This document shows positions 16,743 to 25,683 of a stretch of DNA of 64,000 nt, piece after piece; positions within the stretch are counted from its first letter, which is position 1; every line of letters starts with the position of its first letter. The stretch lies in contig JANQLP010000142.1 of assembly GCA_028280515.1 (NCBI GenBank), positions 1 to 64,000 of the forward strand. The letters are read 5' to 3'. The stretch comes from Hyphomicrobiales bacterium (lineage in GTDB: Bacteria; Pseudomonadota; Alphaproteobacteria; Rhizobiales; Methyloligellaceae). The notes beneath the pieces were generated by a model, which saw nothing but the letters and a program-made list of their open reading frames with translations, had not been told where the DNA came from and ran no database searches. Both the position numbers and the translations under genes were made by a program.

Positions 16743-18326
16743 ATGGTCGAACTCAACATCAGACAGCCCGTCAACCGCGAGGAGCAACCCGATCCGCTGG
16801 AGATTCCGTCGCTCGAACGCGGCGCGATGGCGGAAAGCAAACCGTATGTCGCCTCGCCGGACCACCAGGCGGCGATCGGTTATCCGGGCGAGCTTGTCGA
16901 CAACTGGAAGGAAAAGGCGATCGACAAGCTTGGCGAGCTCGTCGGCAAGTCGCGCGCGCTGCAGGTCTACCTCGACAGCTGCGTCAAATGCGGGGCCTGC
17001 ACCGACAAGTGCCACTATTTCCTGGGCACCGGCGACCCGCTGAACATGCCCGTCGCGCGTCAGGACCTGCTGCGCAAGGTGTACCGGCGGTACTTCACCT
17101 TCGCCGGCAAGTACGTCCCTTGGCTCGTGGGTGCGGAGGACCTCACCGAGGAGGTCCTGGACGAGTGGTACAGCTATTTCCACCAGTGCTCGCAGTGCCG
17201 GCGCTGTTCCGTCTACTGCCCCTACGGCATCGACACGGCGGAAGTGTCCATGGCGGCCCGCGAGATCATGGACAGTATCGGCAAGGGGCAGAAGTACTGC
17301 AACGAGATCATCGGCAAGGTTCACACGATCGGCAACAATCTCGGCCTTCAGAAGAAAGCGCTTCAGGCGACGCTGGAGGACCTCGAGGAAGACATCGAGG
17401 ATGAGACCGGCGTGCAGGTCCGCCTGCCGCTCGACGAGGAGGGCGCGGACATCATGCTGGTGACGCCGAGCGCCGATTTCTTCGCCGAACCCCATGTCGA
17501 CGGGCTGATCGGATACGCCAAGGTCTTCCATCAGGCCGGGGCAAGCTGGACCATCAGTTCCTATGCGTCCGAGGCGGCCAACTTCGGCATGTTCATCGGT
17601 TCCTACGAGAACATGCGGGAGATCGCGTTGCGCATCCGCAAGGCGGCAGAGGATTTGAAGGTCAAGCGCATCATCTTCGGAGAGTGCGGCCATGCGTGGC
17701 GGGCGGCATACAGCTTCCTCAACACGCTTGCCGGCCCGTTCGATTTCCTCGATCAGGACTACCCGATCCCGCAGCACATCTGCGAGTACACGCACGATCT
17801 GATCGAGAAGGGCGAACTGACGTTCGACAAGTCGCAGAACGACGACTTCCGCCTGACCTATCACGACAGCTGCAACGTTGCCCGCGCCTCGCGCATGGGC
17901 GATGCGCCCGGCGGTCAGTTCGAGATTCCGCGGGCGATCCTCAGAGCCGTCTGCAACCACTTTTACGACATGCCGGCCGACACCATCCGCGAGAGCACGT
18001 TCTGCTGTGGCGGAGGTGGCGGGCTGCTGACGGACGAGCTGCTCGAGGTCCGCACCAAGGGCGCCCAGCCGCGCATGCGGGCCCTGCAACAGGTGTCGGA
18101 CGACCACGGTGTGACCCACATGGCAGCGCTTTGCGCCATCTGCAAGACCCAGTTCGCGAAGGTGATGCCCGAATACGGTTTCGAGATGGATGCGGTTGTC
18201 AGCATCCACCAGATGGTCAGCAACGCGATCGTGCTCGACGGGCAGATCACCGACGAGGATGACGAAGACGAGGACGAGGCGGAGCCGGACACAGCCGGCG
18301 CAGACGCCGATGAAGGCGAGGAATGA
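16743..18326 (+). CDS. dsrK: DsrK, HdrD-like iron-sulfur subunit
   Basis: 527 residues. Two N-terminal 4Fe-4S motifs (C80-x2-C83-x2-C86-x3-C90 and C-S-Q-C-R-R-C-S-V-Y-C) and C-terminal CCG-type motifs (Y-H-D-S-C-N and F-C-C-G-G-G-G) that build the noncubane cluster of heterodisulfide-reductase-like enzymes. It reacts with the DsrC disulfide or trisulfide. A long acidic tail (D-E-D-D-E-D-E-D-E-A-E) closes the protein. Overlaps dsrL by four bases. Confidence 0.95.
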   Translation: MVELNIRQPVNREEQPDPLEIPSLERGAMAESKPYVASPDHQAAIGYPGELVDNWKEKAIDKLGELVGKSRALQVYLDSCVKCGACTDKCHYFLGTGDPLNMPVARQDLLRKVYRRYFTFAGKYVPWLVGAEDLTEEVLDEWYSYFHQCSQCRRCSVYCPYGIDTAEVSMAAREIMDSIGKGQKYCNEIIGKVHTIGNNLGLQKKALQATLEDLEEDIEDETGVQVRLPLDEEGADIMLVTPSADFFAEPHVDGLIGYAKVFHQAGASWTISSYASEAANFGMFIGSYENMREIALRIRKAAEDLKVKRIIFGECGHAWRAAYSFLNTLAGPFDFLDQDYPIPQHICEYTHDLIEKGELTFDKSQNDDFRLTYHDSCNVARASRMGDAPGGQFEIPRAILRAVCNHFYDMPADTIRESTFCCGGGGGLLTDELLEVRTKGAQPRMRALQQVSDDHGVTHMAALCAICKTQFAKVMPEYGFEMDAVVSIHQMVSNAIVLDGQITDEDDEDEDEAEPDTAGADADEGEE

Positions 18327-20272
18327 GCATGAGCGATACAGCGACCACAGAGCACACATTCCGCAGGTACCGGGAGGGCGAAACCGCGGCCGACATCGAT
18401 CTGGAAGAGAAGATCTTTCAGGCGGATGCGTCCTACAAGTGCCCGACCTATGTCCACAAGACGCCCCCCTGTCAGGGAAGCTGTCCGTCGGGCCACGAGA
18501 TCCGCGGCTGGCTGGCGATTGCACGCGGCATGGACACGCCGCCCGTCGAAGGCATGACCTGGCAGGAATACGCCTTCCAGCGGATGGTCGAGGCCAATCC
18601 GTTCCCCGCCACCATGGGCCGGGTCTGTCCGGCGCCGTGCGAAGACGGCTGCAACCGCAACGAGGTCGACGACTTCGTGGGGATCAACGCGGTCGAGCAG
18701 TATGTGGGCGACTGGGCGAACGACAACAGCTTGAACCTTGGTGAGCCCGGCAAGGACACCGGCAAGACGGTCGCGGTGGTCGGCAGCGGCCCGGCCGGGC
18801 TGACCGCCGCCTACTTCCTGCGCAAGAAGGGTCACGCGGTCACGGTCTTCGAGTCTCAGGAGAAGCTCGGCGGCATGATGCGCTACGGCATCCCCGGCTA
18901 CCGTACGCCGCGCGACATGCTCGACATCGAAATCGGCCGCATCATCGATCTGGGCGTCGACGTCAGGACCGGCACCCGCATCGGGCAGGACGTGACGATC
19001 GACCAGCTGGAGAAGGACTTCGACGCGATCTTCTGGGGCATCGGCGCACAGGTCGGGCGGCCATTGCCCATTCCCGGCTTCGATGCGGACAATTGCATAA
19101 CGGGTGTCGAATTCCTCGACGCGTTCAACCAGGGGTGGGTGTTCTCCACCGCCAGGAAGATCGTCGTCGTCGGCGGCGGCGACACCTCGGTCGACGTGGC
19201 TTCGGTCGCGCGCCGTCTCGGCCACATCACGCACAAGGCCGACAAACGCCTGTCGGATGGAAAGGCGCTCGGCCACACCGCGCAGGACGTTGCCGGCACC
19301 GCCGTGCGGGAGGGGGTCAAGGCGGTGCTGACCTCTCTGTTCCCCATCGAGGAGATGACCGCGGCCGAGCATGAGCGTGAGGACGCCCTGCGCGAAGGCG
19401 TCGAGATCAGGGGCGGCGTCGTGCCGCTCGAAGTCATCAAGGACGACGAGGGGCGGGTTGCGGCACTCAGGATGTGCGAGTGCGAGATGGACGGCATGAC
19501 CCCCGTCGCCAGGGAGGGAACGGAATTCGAAATCGAGTGCGATCTGATCGTCTCGGCGATCGGGCAAATGGGCGATCTGACCGGTATCGAGGCCATGGAC
19601 AACGGCCACGGGTTCATCGCCACCGACCCGCTGTACAAGGTGAAGGATCAGGACAAGCACTTCGCGGGCGGCGATATCATTCGTCCCCATCTCCTGACCA
19701 CGGCAATCGGTCATGGACGGGTCGCGGCGGAGAACATCGACCACTTCCTCGCCGGCGAGCCGATGAACAAGCGGCCCAAGGTCGATGTTCACCACTTCAA
19801 CCTTCTGAACGAACTGCACCAACGCGGACTGGACCCCGAGGAATACGATCACACGCAGCGGCGCGGCACCTCCGAAGAGCACTTCGCAGTCCACAATTAC
19901 GAGGACCGCTCGACGACGCAGATCATCCCCCACACCGAGCTGTTCAAGGGCCATTTCGCGTACGAGCCGCGCGAAACGCGCGGCGAGGTCAGAATCGTCG
20001 GCGACGACGTGCTCGGCAATTTCGAGGAGCGCATCCAGGGCTTCACCGAGGAACAGGCGCAAAAGGAGGGTGAGCGCTGCATGAGTTGCGGCATGTGCTT
20101 CGAGTGCAACAATTGCGTGAACTACTGCCCGCAGGATGCCGTCTTCCGGGTCAAGAAGAGCGAGCGCGCGGTCGGACGCTATGTCGACACCGACTACGCC
20201 AAGTGCATCGGCTGTCACATCTGCATGGACGTCTGTCCGTCGGGCTACATCAAGATGGGGCTCGGGGAGTAA
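18323..20272 (+). CDS. dsrL: DsrL, NAD(P)H:acceptor oxidoreductase of the dsr system
   Basis: 649 residues. Order: N-terminal Fe-S domain (P-P-C-Q-G-S-C-P-S-G), FAD-binding G-S-G-P-A-G-L (about 150), NAD(P)-binding G-G-G-D-T-S-V-D (about 290), a linker, and a C-terminal ferredoxin domain with two cysteine sets (C-M-S-C-G-M-C-F-E-C and C-I-G-C-H-I-C-M-D-V-C). In sulfur oxidisers DsrL takes electrons released at rDsrAB to NAD(P)+. A shorter homologue lies at 25684. Confidence 0.95.
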   Translation: MSMSDTATTEHTFRRYREGETAADIDLEEKIFQADASYKCPTYVHKTPPCQGSCPSGHEIRGWLAIARGMDTPPVEGMTWQEYAFQRMVEANPFPATMGRVCPAPCEDGCNRNEVDDFVGINAVEQYVGDWANDNSLNLGEPGKDTGKTVAVVGSGPAGLTAAYFLRKKGHAVTVFESQEKLGGMMRYGIPGYRTPRDMLDIEIGRIIDLGVDVRTGTRIGQDVTIDQLEKDFDAIFWGIGAQVGRPLPIPGFDADNCITGVEFLDAFNQGWVFSTARKIVVVGGGDTSVDVASVARRLGHITHKADKRLSDGKALGHTAQDVAGTAVREGVKAVLTSLFPIEEMTAAEHEREDALREGVEIRGGVVPLEVIKDDEGRVAALRMCECEMDGMTPVAREGTEFEIECDLIVSAIGQMGDLTGIEAMDNGHGFIATDPLYKVKDQDKHFAGGDIIRPHLLTTAIGHGRVAAENIDHFLAGEPMNKRPKVDVHHFNLLNELHQRGLDPEEYDHTQRRGTSEEHFAVHNYEDRSTTQIIPHTELFKGHFAYEPRETRGEVRIVGDDVLGNFEERIQGFTEEQAQKEGERCMSCGMCFECNNCVNYCPQDAVFRVKKSERAVGRYVDTDYAKCIGCHICMDVCPSGYIKMGLGE

Positions 20273-20277
20273 CGCCG

Positions 20278-20763
20278 ATGCGGCAACGGCTGTCGCCCGT
20301 CCTGACCCTTGCACTGCTGCTGGCGGCGGTGCTCGCCATCGCGGTGGCGGGCGGCATCTCCGATGCCGAGGCCGGGCAGAGCAGCCGGGTTTCGGTGCCG
20401 GCGCCGGCCAAGGGCAAGGGCGACAGTTGCGTCGCCGAGACCGAGTTCATGCGCCGCTACCACATGACGGTGCTCAACCACCAGCGCGACGACACGGTGC
20501 ATGACGGCATTCGCACCAGGCAGTTCTCGCTGAAGGGGTGTATCGCCTGCCATGCGGTCGAGGGCGCTGACGCCCGTCCGGTCACATATGAGAGCCCGCA
20601 GCATTTCTGCCGCACCTGCCACGAGTACGCGGCGGTGCAGATCGACTGTTTCCAGTGCCACGCGTCGCGGCCGGAGGACGACAAGGCGGCGGGCAACGCG
20701 ACCGAACCCAATCACCGGTCTGTGCGGTCGCTGGCCGAATATCTGGAAAGGGCGCAGCAATGA
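20278..20763 (+). CDS. dsrJ: DsrJ, triheme periplasmic cytochrome c
   Basis: 161 residues from the ATG at 20278, with an N-terminal membrane anchor or signal (about 7-25). Three heme motifs: CIACH, CRTCH and CFQCH. The upstream C-V-A-E-T-E-F-M cysteine (D-S-C) matches the unusual cysteine heme ligand known in DsrJ. Overlaps dsrO as ATGA. Confidence 0.93.
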   Translation: MRQRLSPVLTLALLLAAVLAIAVAGGISDAEAGQSSRVSVPAPAKGKGDSCVAETEFMRRYHMTVLNHQRDDTVHDGIRTRQFSLKGCIACHAVEGADARPVTYESPQHFCRTCHEYAAVQIDCFQCHASRPEDDKAAGNATEPNHRSVRSLAEYLERAQQ

Positions 20764-21551
20764 CCCGCCGCCCCGCCGAAATCGCGCCCTTTGGCGAGCA
20801 GACCCTGTCCGACCCGGCGCAGCCCGACCGGCGCGCGCTTCTGCGCGGGCTCACCGCCGGCATCGGACTGACCCTGGCGCCGGGCGTGACGCTCTATGCG
20901 CTTGGAGGCGCGGCGGACGCGCGGGCGCCCGATCAGGCCGTCACATCGAACGTGCGCTGGGGCATGCTGATCGACGCGGGCAAGTGCACGGACGGCTGCA
21001 CGGCCTGCGTGACGGCTTGTGCGACGGAGAATGGCTGGGAAGATACCGGCAAGCCGCTGACCGACGCCCAGTGGATCCGCAAGCTCACCGTGCGTGACCC
21101 CAAGACCGGCTCGTCGCGCGAGCTGCCGATGATGTGCCAGCACTGCGCCGAGCCGCCGTGTGTCGACGTCTGTCCCACCGGCTCATCGTTCAAGCGTGCC
21201 GACGGGATCGTGCTGGTCGACAAGCATATCTGCATTGGTTGCCGTTATTGCATGATGGCCTGCCCCTACAATGCCCGCTCGTTCATCCACGAGCCGGTTG
21301 AAGACCCGAAGCCGGACGCACCGCGCGGCAAGGGAACGGTCGAGAGCTGCACGCTGTGCGTTCACCGGATCGACGCCGGCGGCACGCCGGCCTGCGTCGA
21401 AGCCTGCTCCGCGGATGGCGGCGGCGCCATGCTGTTCGGCGATCTCAACGATCCGGAGAGCGAAATCTCCAAGCGTATCGCACGGTATCCGACAACGCAG
21501 ATCCGCGCCGATCTGGGGACCGATCCTGGCGTGCGCTACCGGAACCTGTGA
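20760..21551 (+). CDS. dsrO: DsrO, periplasmic ferredoxin-like subunit
   Basis: 263 residues. Starts at the ATG overlapping the dsrJ stop. Twin-arginine signal (D-R-R-A-L-L-R-G-L) near residue 25, then an HycB/NrfC-like domain with four cysteine sets (C-T-D-G-C-T-A-C; C-Q-H-C-A-E-P-P-C; C-I-G-C-R-Y-C; C-T-L-C) for 4Fe-4S clusters. Links DsrJ to the membrane subunit DsrP. Confidence 0.94.
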   Translation: MTRRPAEIAPFGEQTLSDPAQPDRRALLRGLTAGIGLTLAPGVTLYALGGAADARAPDQAVTSNVRWGMLIDAGKCTDGCTACVTACATENGWEDTGKPLTDAQWIRKLTVRDPKTGSSRELPMMCQHCAEPPCVDVCPTGSSFKRADGIVLVDKHICIGCRYCMMACPYNARSFIHEPVEDPKPDAPRGKGTVESCTLCVHRIDAGGTPACVEACSADGGGAMLFGDLNDPESEISKRIARYPTTQIRADLGTDPGVRYRNL

Positions 21552-21564
21552 GGAACCAATCGTA

Positions 21565-22791
21565 ATGGCACGGACGGTGTACAGCGAAATCGAAGGCGGG
21601 CCCGGTTTCTGGGGCGTGTTTGCGGTTCTCGGGCTGTTCGTCCTCGGCGGCCTCGCCAGCGCCTGGACCATGGAGCATCACGGTCACATCGTCACCGGCA
21701 TGACCAACAGGATCGTGTGGGGCGTGCCGCATGTGTTTGCGGTCTTTCTGATCCTCGCCGCGTCCGGCGTGCTCAACGTTGCCTCGATCGGCACGGTGTT
21801 CGGACGCACCGAATACAAACCGATGGCCCGGTTGTCGGGGCTGCTCGCCATCGGGCTGCTCGTCGGCGGTCTCGCAGTATTGGTGCTCGATCTCGGCCGT
21901 CCCGACCGGCTGATCATCGCCATGACGACCTACAACTTTAAATCGATCTTCGCCTGGAACATCTTCCTCTATGTCGGGTTCCTGCTCGTGGTCTGCGCCT
22001 ATCTGTTCGTGCAGATGGACCGTTATATGAACCAATACGCGGGTGCGGTCGGGTGGTTTGCCTTTATCTGGCGGCTGGTTCTCACCACCGGCACGGGCTC
22101 GATCTTCGGCTGGCTGGTGGCGCGGCAGGCCTACGACGCGGCAGTCATGGCGCCGCTGTTCATCGCCATGTCGCTGTCCTTCGGCCTCGCCATCTTCATT
22201 CTTGTCCTGATGGGCGTGTGTGCGGGCGCAGGCCGCGAAGTCGGCGACCGCTTACTGATCCGCCTTGGCCGGCTTCTCGGCATCTTCGCTGCCGTCGTCC
22301 TTTATTTCACGGCCGTGCAACACCTCACCAACCTCTATGCGGCCGAGCATGCGGCGGTGGAGCGATTCCTGCTGCTCGAGGGCGACATCTACACGCAGCT
22401 TTTCTGGGGCGTTCAGGTGGTGCTCGGCGGGCTCGTGCCCATCGCCCTCGTTTATGCGCCTGCCACCGGCAAATCGCGCATCGCCATCGCACTTGCCTCC
22501 GCGCTCGTCGTCATCGGCGGCCTGGCGCAAGTCTACGTCATCATCATCGGCGGTCAGGCCTATCCGCTCATCATGTTTCCTGGAATGGAGGAGACATCCA
22601 GCGTGCTGGACGGAGCGGTTGCCTCCTACACGCCGAGCCTGCCGGAGATCGGCCTGGGACTGGGCGGCATGGCGCTGGGGCTGCTCATCGCGGCCGTGGG
22701 TCTGAAGGTTCTGCGTTTCCTGCCCACGAGCCTCGCCGACGACAAGGTCGATCCACATGCGCGGTCCGAGGCCGCGCAGGGAGTTTCGTGA
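21565..22791 (+). CDS. dsrP: DsrP, NrfD-like quinone-interacting membrane subunit
   Basis: 408 residues with about ten membrane segments of the NrfD/PsrC type. Starts 13 bases after dsrO behind a G-A-G-G-A-A site. Completes the DsrMKJOP complex. Its TGA overlaps the ATG of a 20-codon ORF (22791-22853). Confidence 0.94.
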   Translation: MARTVYSEIEGGPGFWGVFAVLGLFVLGGLASAWTMEHHGHIVTGMTNRIVWGVPHVFAVFLILAASGVLNVASIGTVFGRTEYKPMARLSGLLAIGLLVGGLAVLVLDLGRPDRLIIAMTTYNFKSIFAWNIFLYVGFLLVVCAYLFVQMDRYMNQYAGAVGWFAFIWRLVLTTGTGSIFGWLVARQAYDAAVMAPLFIAMSLSFGLAIFILVLMGVCAGAGREVGDRLLIRLGRLLGIFAAVVLYFTAVQHLTNLYAAEHAAVERFLLLEGDIYTQLFWGVQVVLGGLVPIALVYAPATGKSRIAIALASALVVIGGLAQVYVIIIGGQAYPLIMFPGMEETSSVLDGAVASYTPSLPEIGLGLGGMALGLLIAAVGLKVLRFLPTSLADDKVDPHARSEAAQGVS

Positions 22792-22853
22792 TGAGCGAGG
22801 CGCAATCACTTTGGCCAAACCGGGATACGAACCGGTTCATGGACGTGGCGTAG
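22791..22853 (+). CDS. Possible 20-residue leader peptide between dsrP and dsrN
   Basis: ATG shares its A with the dsrP stop (TGATG), giving likely translational re-initiation. The peptide MSEAQSLWPNRDTNRFMDVA ends five bases before the dsrN ATG. No homology can be claimed. It may simply carry ribosomes from dsrP to dsrN. Confidence 0.3.
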   Translation: MSEAQSLWPNRDTNRFMDVA

Positions 22854-22857
22854 AACG

Positions 22858-24303
22858 ATGGCTTGCGTTTATCTCTCAGCTGCTCACAAGTCGTCCGGCA
22901 AGACGACGGCCGCAATCGGCCTTCTGGCGGCGTTTGCTGAGCGCGGATTCAAGGTTCAGCCTTTCAAGAAGGGGCCGGACTATATCGATCCGATGTGGTT
23001 GAGGCGGGCGTCCGGGCGGAGCTGTTATAACCTCGACTACAACACACAGACCGAAACCGAGATTCGCAACACCTTCACCCGCCATGCCGCGCGCGCCGAG
23101 TTCGCCCTGATCGAGGGCAACAAGGGACTGCACGACGGCGTCGATGTGGAAGGGCGTGACTGCAACGCGGCCATGGCCAAGCTGTTGAATGCGCCGGTGG
23201 TGCTGGTGCTCGACACCAGCGGCCTGACCCGGGGGATCGCACCGCTGGTGGTGGGATATCTGGCCTTCGATCCCGATGTGACCATCGCCGGGATCATTCT
23301 GAACCGGGTTGCCGGGCCGAGGCACGAAGGCAAGCTGCGTGCTGCTCTCGAATACTACACCGACGTGCCGATTCTCGGGGCGCTGGGACGCGACGACCAG
23401 TTGGACTTGGCGGAACGCCATCTCGGATTGACGACGCCATGTGAAGTCGACCGTGCGGACAAGGTGATCGGGCGTCTTCGGCGGGCGGCGAGAAACGGCA
23501 TTGATCTAGACCGGATTGCCGAGATTGCCGCGCCACACGTGCCAACACCGGACGCGGACGGACCGGACATATCGGCCCTGAGCCGGGACGTGCGCCTCGG
23601 CATCGCCCGCGACGCGGCATTCGGATTCTACTACCCGGACGATCTGGAGGCGCTTGAGCGGGCCGGCGCGGAACTGGTCTTCTTTGACACTTTGCGGGAT
23701 TCTCGTCTGCCAAGGGTTGACGGTCTCTTCATCGGCGGCGGCTTTCCGGAAACGCAAATGGTGGACCTGGAAGCGAATGCGAGCCTGAGACGTGAGATCC
23801 GCAAGGCTGCCGCATCGGGGCTTCCGGTCTATGCCGAGTGCGGCGGGCTGATGTATCTGTGCCGTTCGATTTCGTGGGAAGGCAAATCCCACGAGATGGT
23901 CGGGGCCGTTCCGTTCGATGCCGTCATGCATCGGCGCCCGCAGGGCCGCGGCCTGGTGCGGCTCGAGGATACGGGGCGTTGCCCCTGGGCGCCGCCAACG
24001 TCTGCGTCTCGCCGGCGCGTCTGCGCACATGAATTCCATCACGCCGCGCTCGAGAACGGCCCAACCGATGCCGTATATGCCTACCGGGTGAAGCGGGGGT
24101 TCGGCATCGACGGTGCGCATGACGGCTTCGTCACCGGCAACCTCATGGCGAGCTTCTGTCACTTGCGGGACACAGCGCAGGATCATTGGGCGGAGCGTTT
24201 CGTTTCGTTCGTGCGGGCCTGCAAACGCGGCTCCCGTGGCGCAGCAACCGTGAGCGTCGAGGACGATTGCCCGGGCCGAAATCGGGAGTCGGTTTTGTAC
24301 TAA
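22858..24303 (+). CDS. dsrN: DsrN, CobB/CbiA-family siroheme amidase
   Basis: 481 residues. N-terminal P-loop-like dethiobiotin-synthetase fold (S-S-G-K-T-T at about 13-18) and C-terminal glutamine amidotransferase part with a nucleophile in Y-A-E-C-G-G-L-M-Y-L. CobB/CbiA members amidate cobyrinate; DsrN is the paralogue in dsr loci that amidates siroheme for rDsrAB. Position at the end of the dsr operon favours DsrN. Converges with ccdA. Confidence 0.92.
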   Translation: MACVYLSAAHKSSGKTTAAIGLLAAFAERGFKVQPFKKGPDYIDPMWLRRASGRSCYNLDYNTQTETEIRNTFTRHAARAEFALIEGNKGLHDGVDVEGRDCNAAMAKLLNAPVVLVLDTSGLTRGIAPLVVGYLAFDPDVTIAGIILNRVAGPRHEGKLRAALEYYTDVPILGALGRDDQLDLAERHLGLTTPCEVDRADKVIGRLRRAARNGIDLDRIAEIAAPHVPTPDADGPDISALSRDVRLGIARDAAFGFYYPDDLEALERAGAELVFFDTLRDSRLPRVDGLFIGGGFPETQMVDLEANASLRREIRKAAASGLPVYAECGGLMYLCRSISWEGKSHEMVGAVPFDAVMHRRPQGRGLVRLEDTGRCPWAPPTSASRRRVCAHEFHHAALENGPTDAVYAYRVKRGFGIDGAHDGFVTGNLMASFCHLRDTAQDHWAERFVSFVRACKRGSRGAATVSVEDDCPGRNRESVLY

Positions 24304-24325
24304 GGCGGTACCGCGCAAGCCGCGC

Positions 24326-25063
24326 TCAGCCGATCCCGCTGAAGGCGGGGATGTGCTCAAGCATCCAGAAGGCGATCTTGTTCATTCCACCGGTCAGGAA
24401 GAGGATGCCTGTCACGACAAGAAGCGCGCCCATGGCCTTTTCGATCTTGCCGATGTGCTGCCGAAACCGGGCCATGAAGTTCATGAAGGGCTTCGCGAAC
24501 GCCGCCGCGATCAGAAACGGCACGCCGATGCCGACCGAATAGGCGGAGAGAAGCTGTACGCCCTGGCCCACGGTTTCCTGACCGCCCGCCGTGAACAGGA
24601 TGGCTGCAAGGACCGGGCCGACGCACGGCGTCCAGCCGAACGCAAACGCCAGACCCATCACGAAAGCGCCGAGCAGGCCCGCCGGCTTGTGCGCGACATC
24701 CACGCGTGCCTCGCGGTATAGCAGGCCGATGCGAAACACCCCGAGAAAATGCAACCCCATAACGATGATCAGGATGCCGGCAATGGCCGAGAGCCAGTCC
24801 AGGTAATCCTGAACGATCCGTCCCAGGAAGGTCGCCGTTGCCCCGAACGAGACAAAGATGATCGAGAAACCGATGACGAAGGCGAGTGCCGACAGAAAGA
24901 CGCGCGAGGCGGCGCCCGGCGCGATCTCCTCGTTGCGGAACTGGTCCATGCTGACGCCGGCCAGGTAGCAGAGATAGGGGGGGACCAGGGGCAGGACGCA
25001 GGGCGATGCGAACGACAGCAATCCGCCGACGAACGCACCACCCAGACCGATTTCGAAATTCAC
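24326..25063 (-). CDS. soxV: CcdA/SoxV thiol-disulfide transporter
   Basis: 245 residues, six membrane segments, with the CcdA cysteines in F-A-S-P-C-V-L-P-L-V-P (helix 1) and G-W-T-P-C-V-G-P (helix 4). Moves reducing equivalents from cytoplasmic thioredoxin to periplasmic SoxW/SoxS-type proteins. GTG start behind a G-G-G-G-G-A-G site. Divergent from an ArsR gene, the soxR-soxV arrangement seen in sox clusters. Confidence 0.9.
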   Translation of the reverse strand: MNFEIGLGGAFVGGLLSFASPCVLPLVPPYLCYLAGVSMDQFRNEEIAPGAASRVFLSALAFVIGFSIIFVSFGATATFLGRIVQDYLDWLSAIAGILIIVMGLHFLGVFRIGLLYREARVDVAHKPAGLLGAFVMGLAFAFGWTPCVGPVLAAILFTAGGQETVGQGVQLLSAYSVGIGVPFLIAAAFAKPFMNFMARFRQHIGKIEKAMGALLVVTGILFLTGGMNKIAFWMLEHIPAFSGIG

Positions 25064-25091
25064 GGCTGGCTCCCCCGGCCAGAGATCACAT

Positions 25092-25107
25092 ATTCATGAT
25101 ATTAAAT
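25092..25107. promoter_or_regulatory. Candidate operator between soxV and arsR
   Basis: ATTC-N8-AAAT inside a wider perfect-ended inverted repeat (CATATT at 25089, AATATG ending 25110). A second inverted repeat with 7-bp arms, TTCAGTT (25117-25123) and AACTGAA (25138-25144), lies beside it. Suits autoregulation of the ArsR gene and control of soxV. Confidence 0.5.
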
Positions 25108-25253
25108 ATGTCAGTTTTCAGTTGTCATCAACTCACGAACTGAATATCGCTCATCCCCGCCGATCCGGTCTGCGCTATGGCGTCAGACCGAACGGCTCAA
25201 AACGGGGCTGACAACGGCCGGGAACTCCCGCCGGGAATGACGAGGGACTGGGG

Positions 25254-25622
25254 ATGAGCGCATCCGCGAGGGAGCGGCAGACAACGAACGACACAGGGGT
25301 GGCGGACGCGGACGATTACACGGCGATGGCCGAGAGCGCCAAGGCGGCGTGCGATCTGCTGCGCGGGCTGGCCCATGAGTCGCGGCTCATGATCCTGTGT
25401 ATCCTGGTCGAGGGCGAGAGGTCGGTCAGGGAGCTTGAATCGCTTCTCGACATGCGCCAGCCCACCGTCTCGCAGCAGCTTGCGCGATTGCGCGCCGACC
25501 GGCTCGTGAAGACACGCCGCGATGGCAAGACGATCTACTATTCGCTCGCCAGCGAGGAGGCCTACAAGGTGATCGCGGCCCTCTATGACCTCTATTGCAG
25601 GGACGCGGTGCAACGTCCCTGA
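25254..25622 (+). CDS. ArsR-family persulfide-sensor-like regulator (copy 1)
   Basis: 122 residues, winged helix with recognition helix Q-P-T-V-S-Q-Q-L-A-R-L-R. Two cysteines, C49 in M-I-L-C and C115 in Y-D-L-Y-C, are 66 residues apart, the same spacing as in the SqrR/BigR/SoxR group, where sulfane sulfur links them and releases DNA. No arsenic-type metal motif. Close paralogue at 36432; its extra N-terminal 10-15 residues and a third cysteine (C33) set it apart. Confidence 0.88.
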   Translation: MSASARERQTTNDTGVADADDYTAMAESAKAACDLLRGLAHESRLMILCILVEGERSVRELESLLDMRQPTVSQQLARLRADRLVKTRRDGKTIYYSLASEEAYKVIAALYDLYCRDAVQRP

Positions 25623-25683
25623 CAGCCGACTGAGCCGGTCGTTCAGGGCCGCAAAAGTGGCACCAAATGGCGTTGCGCCGACC

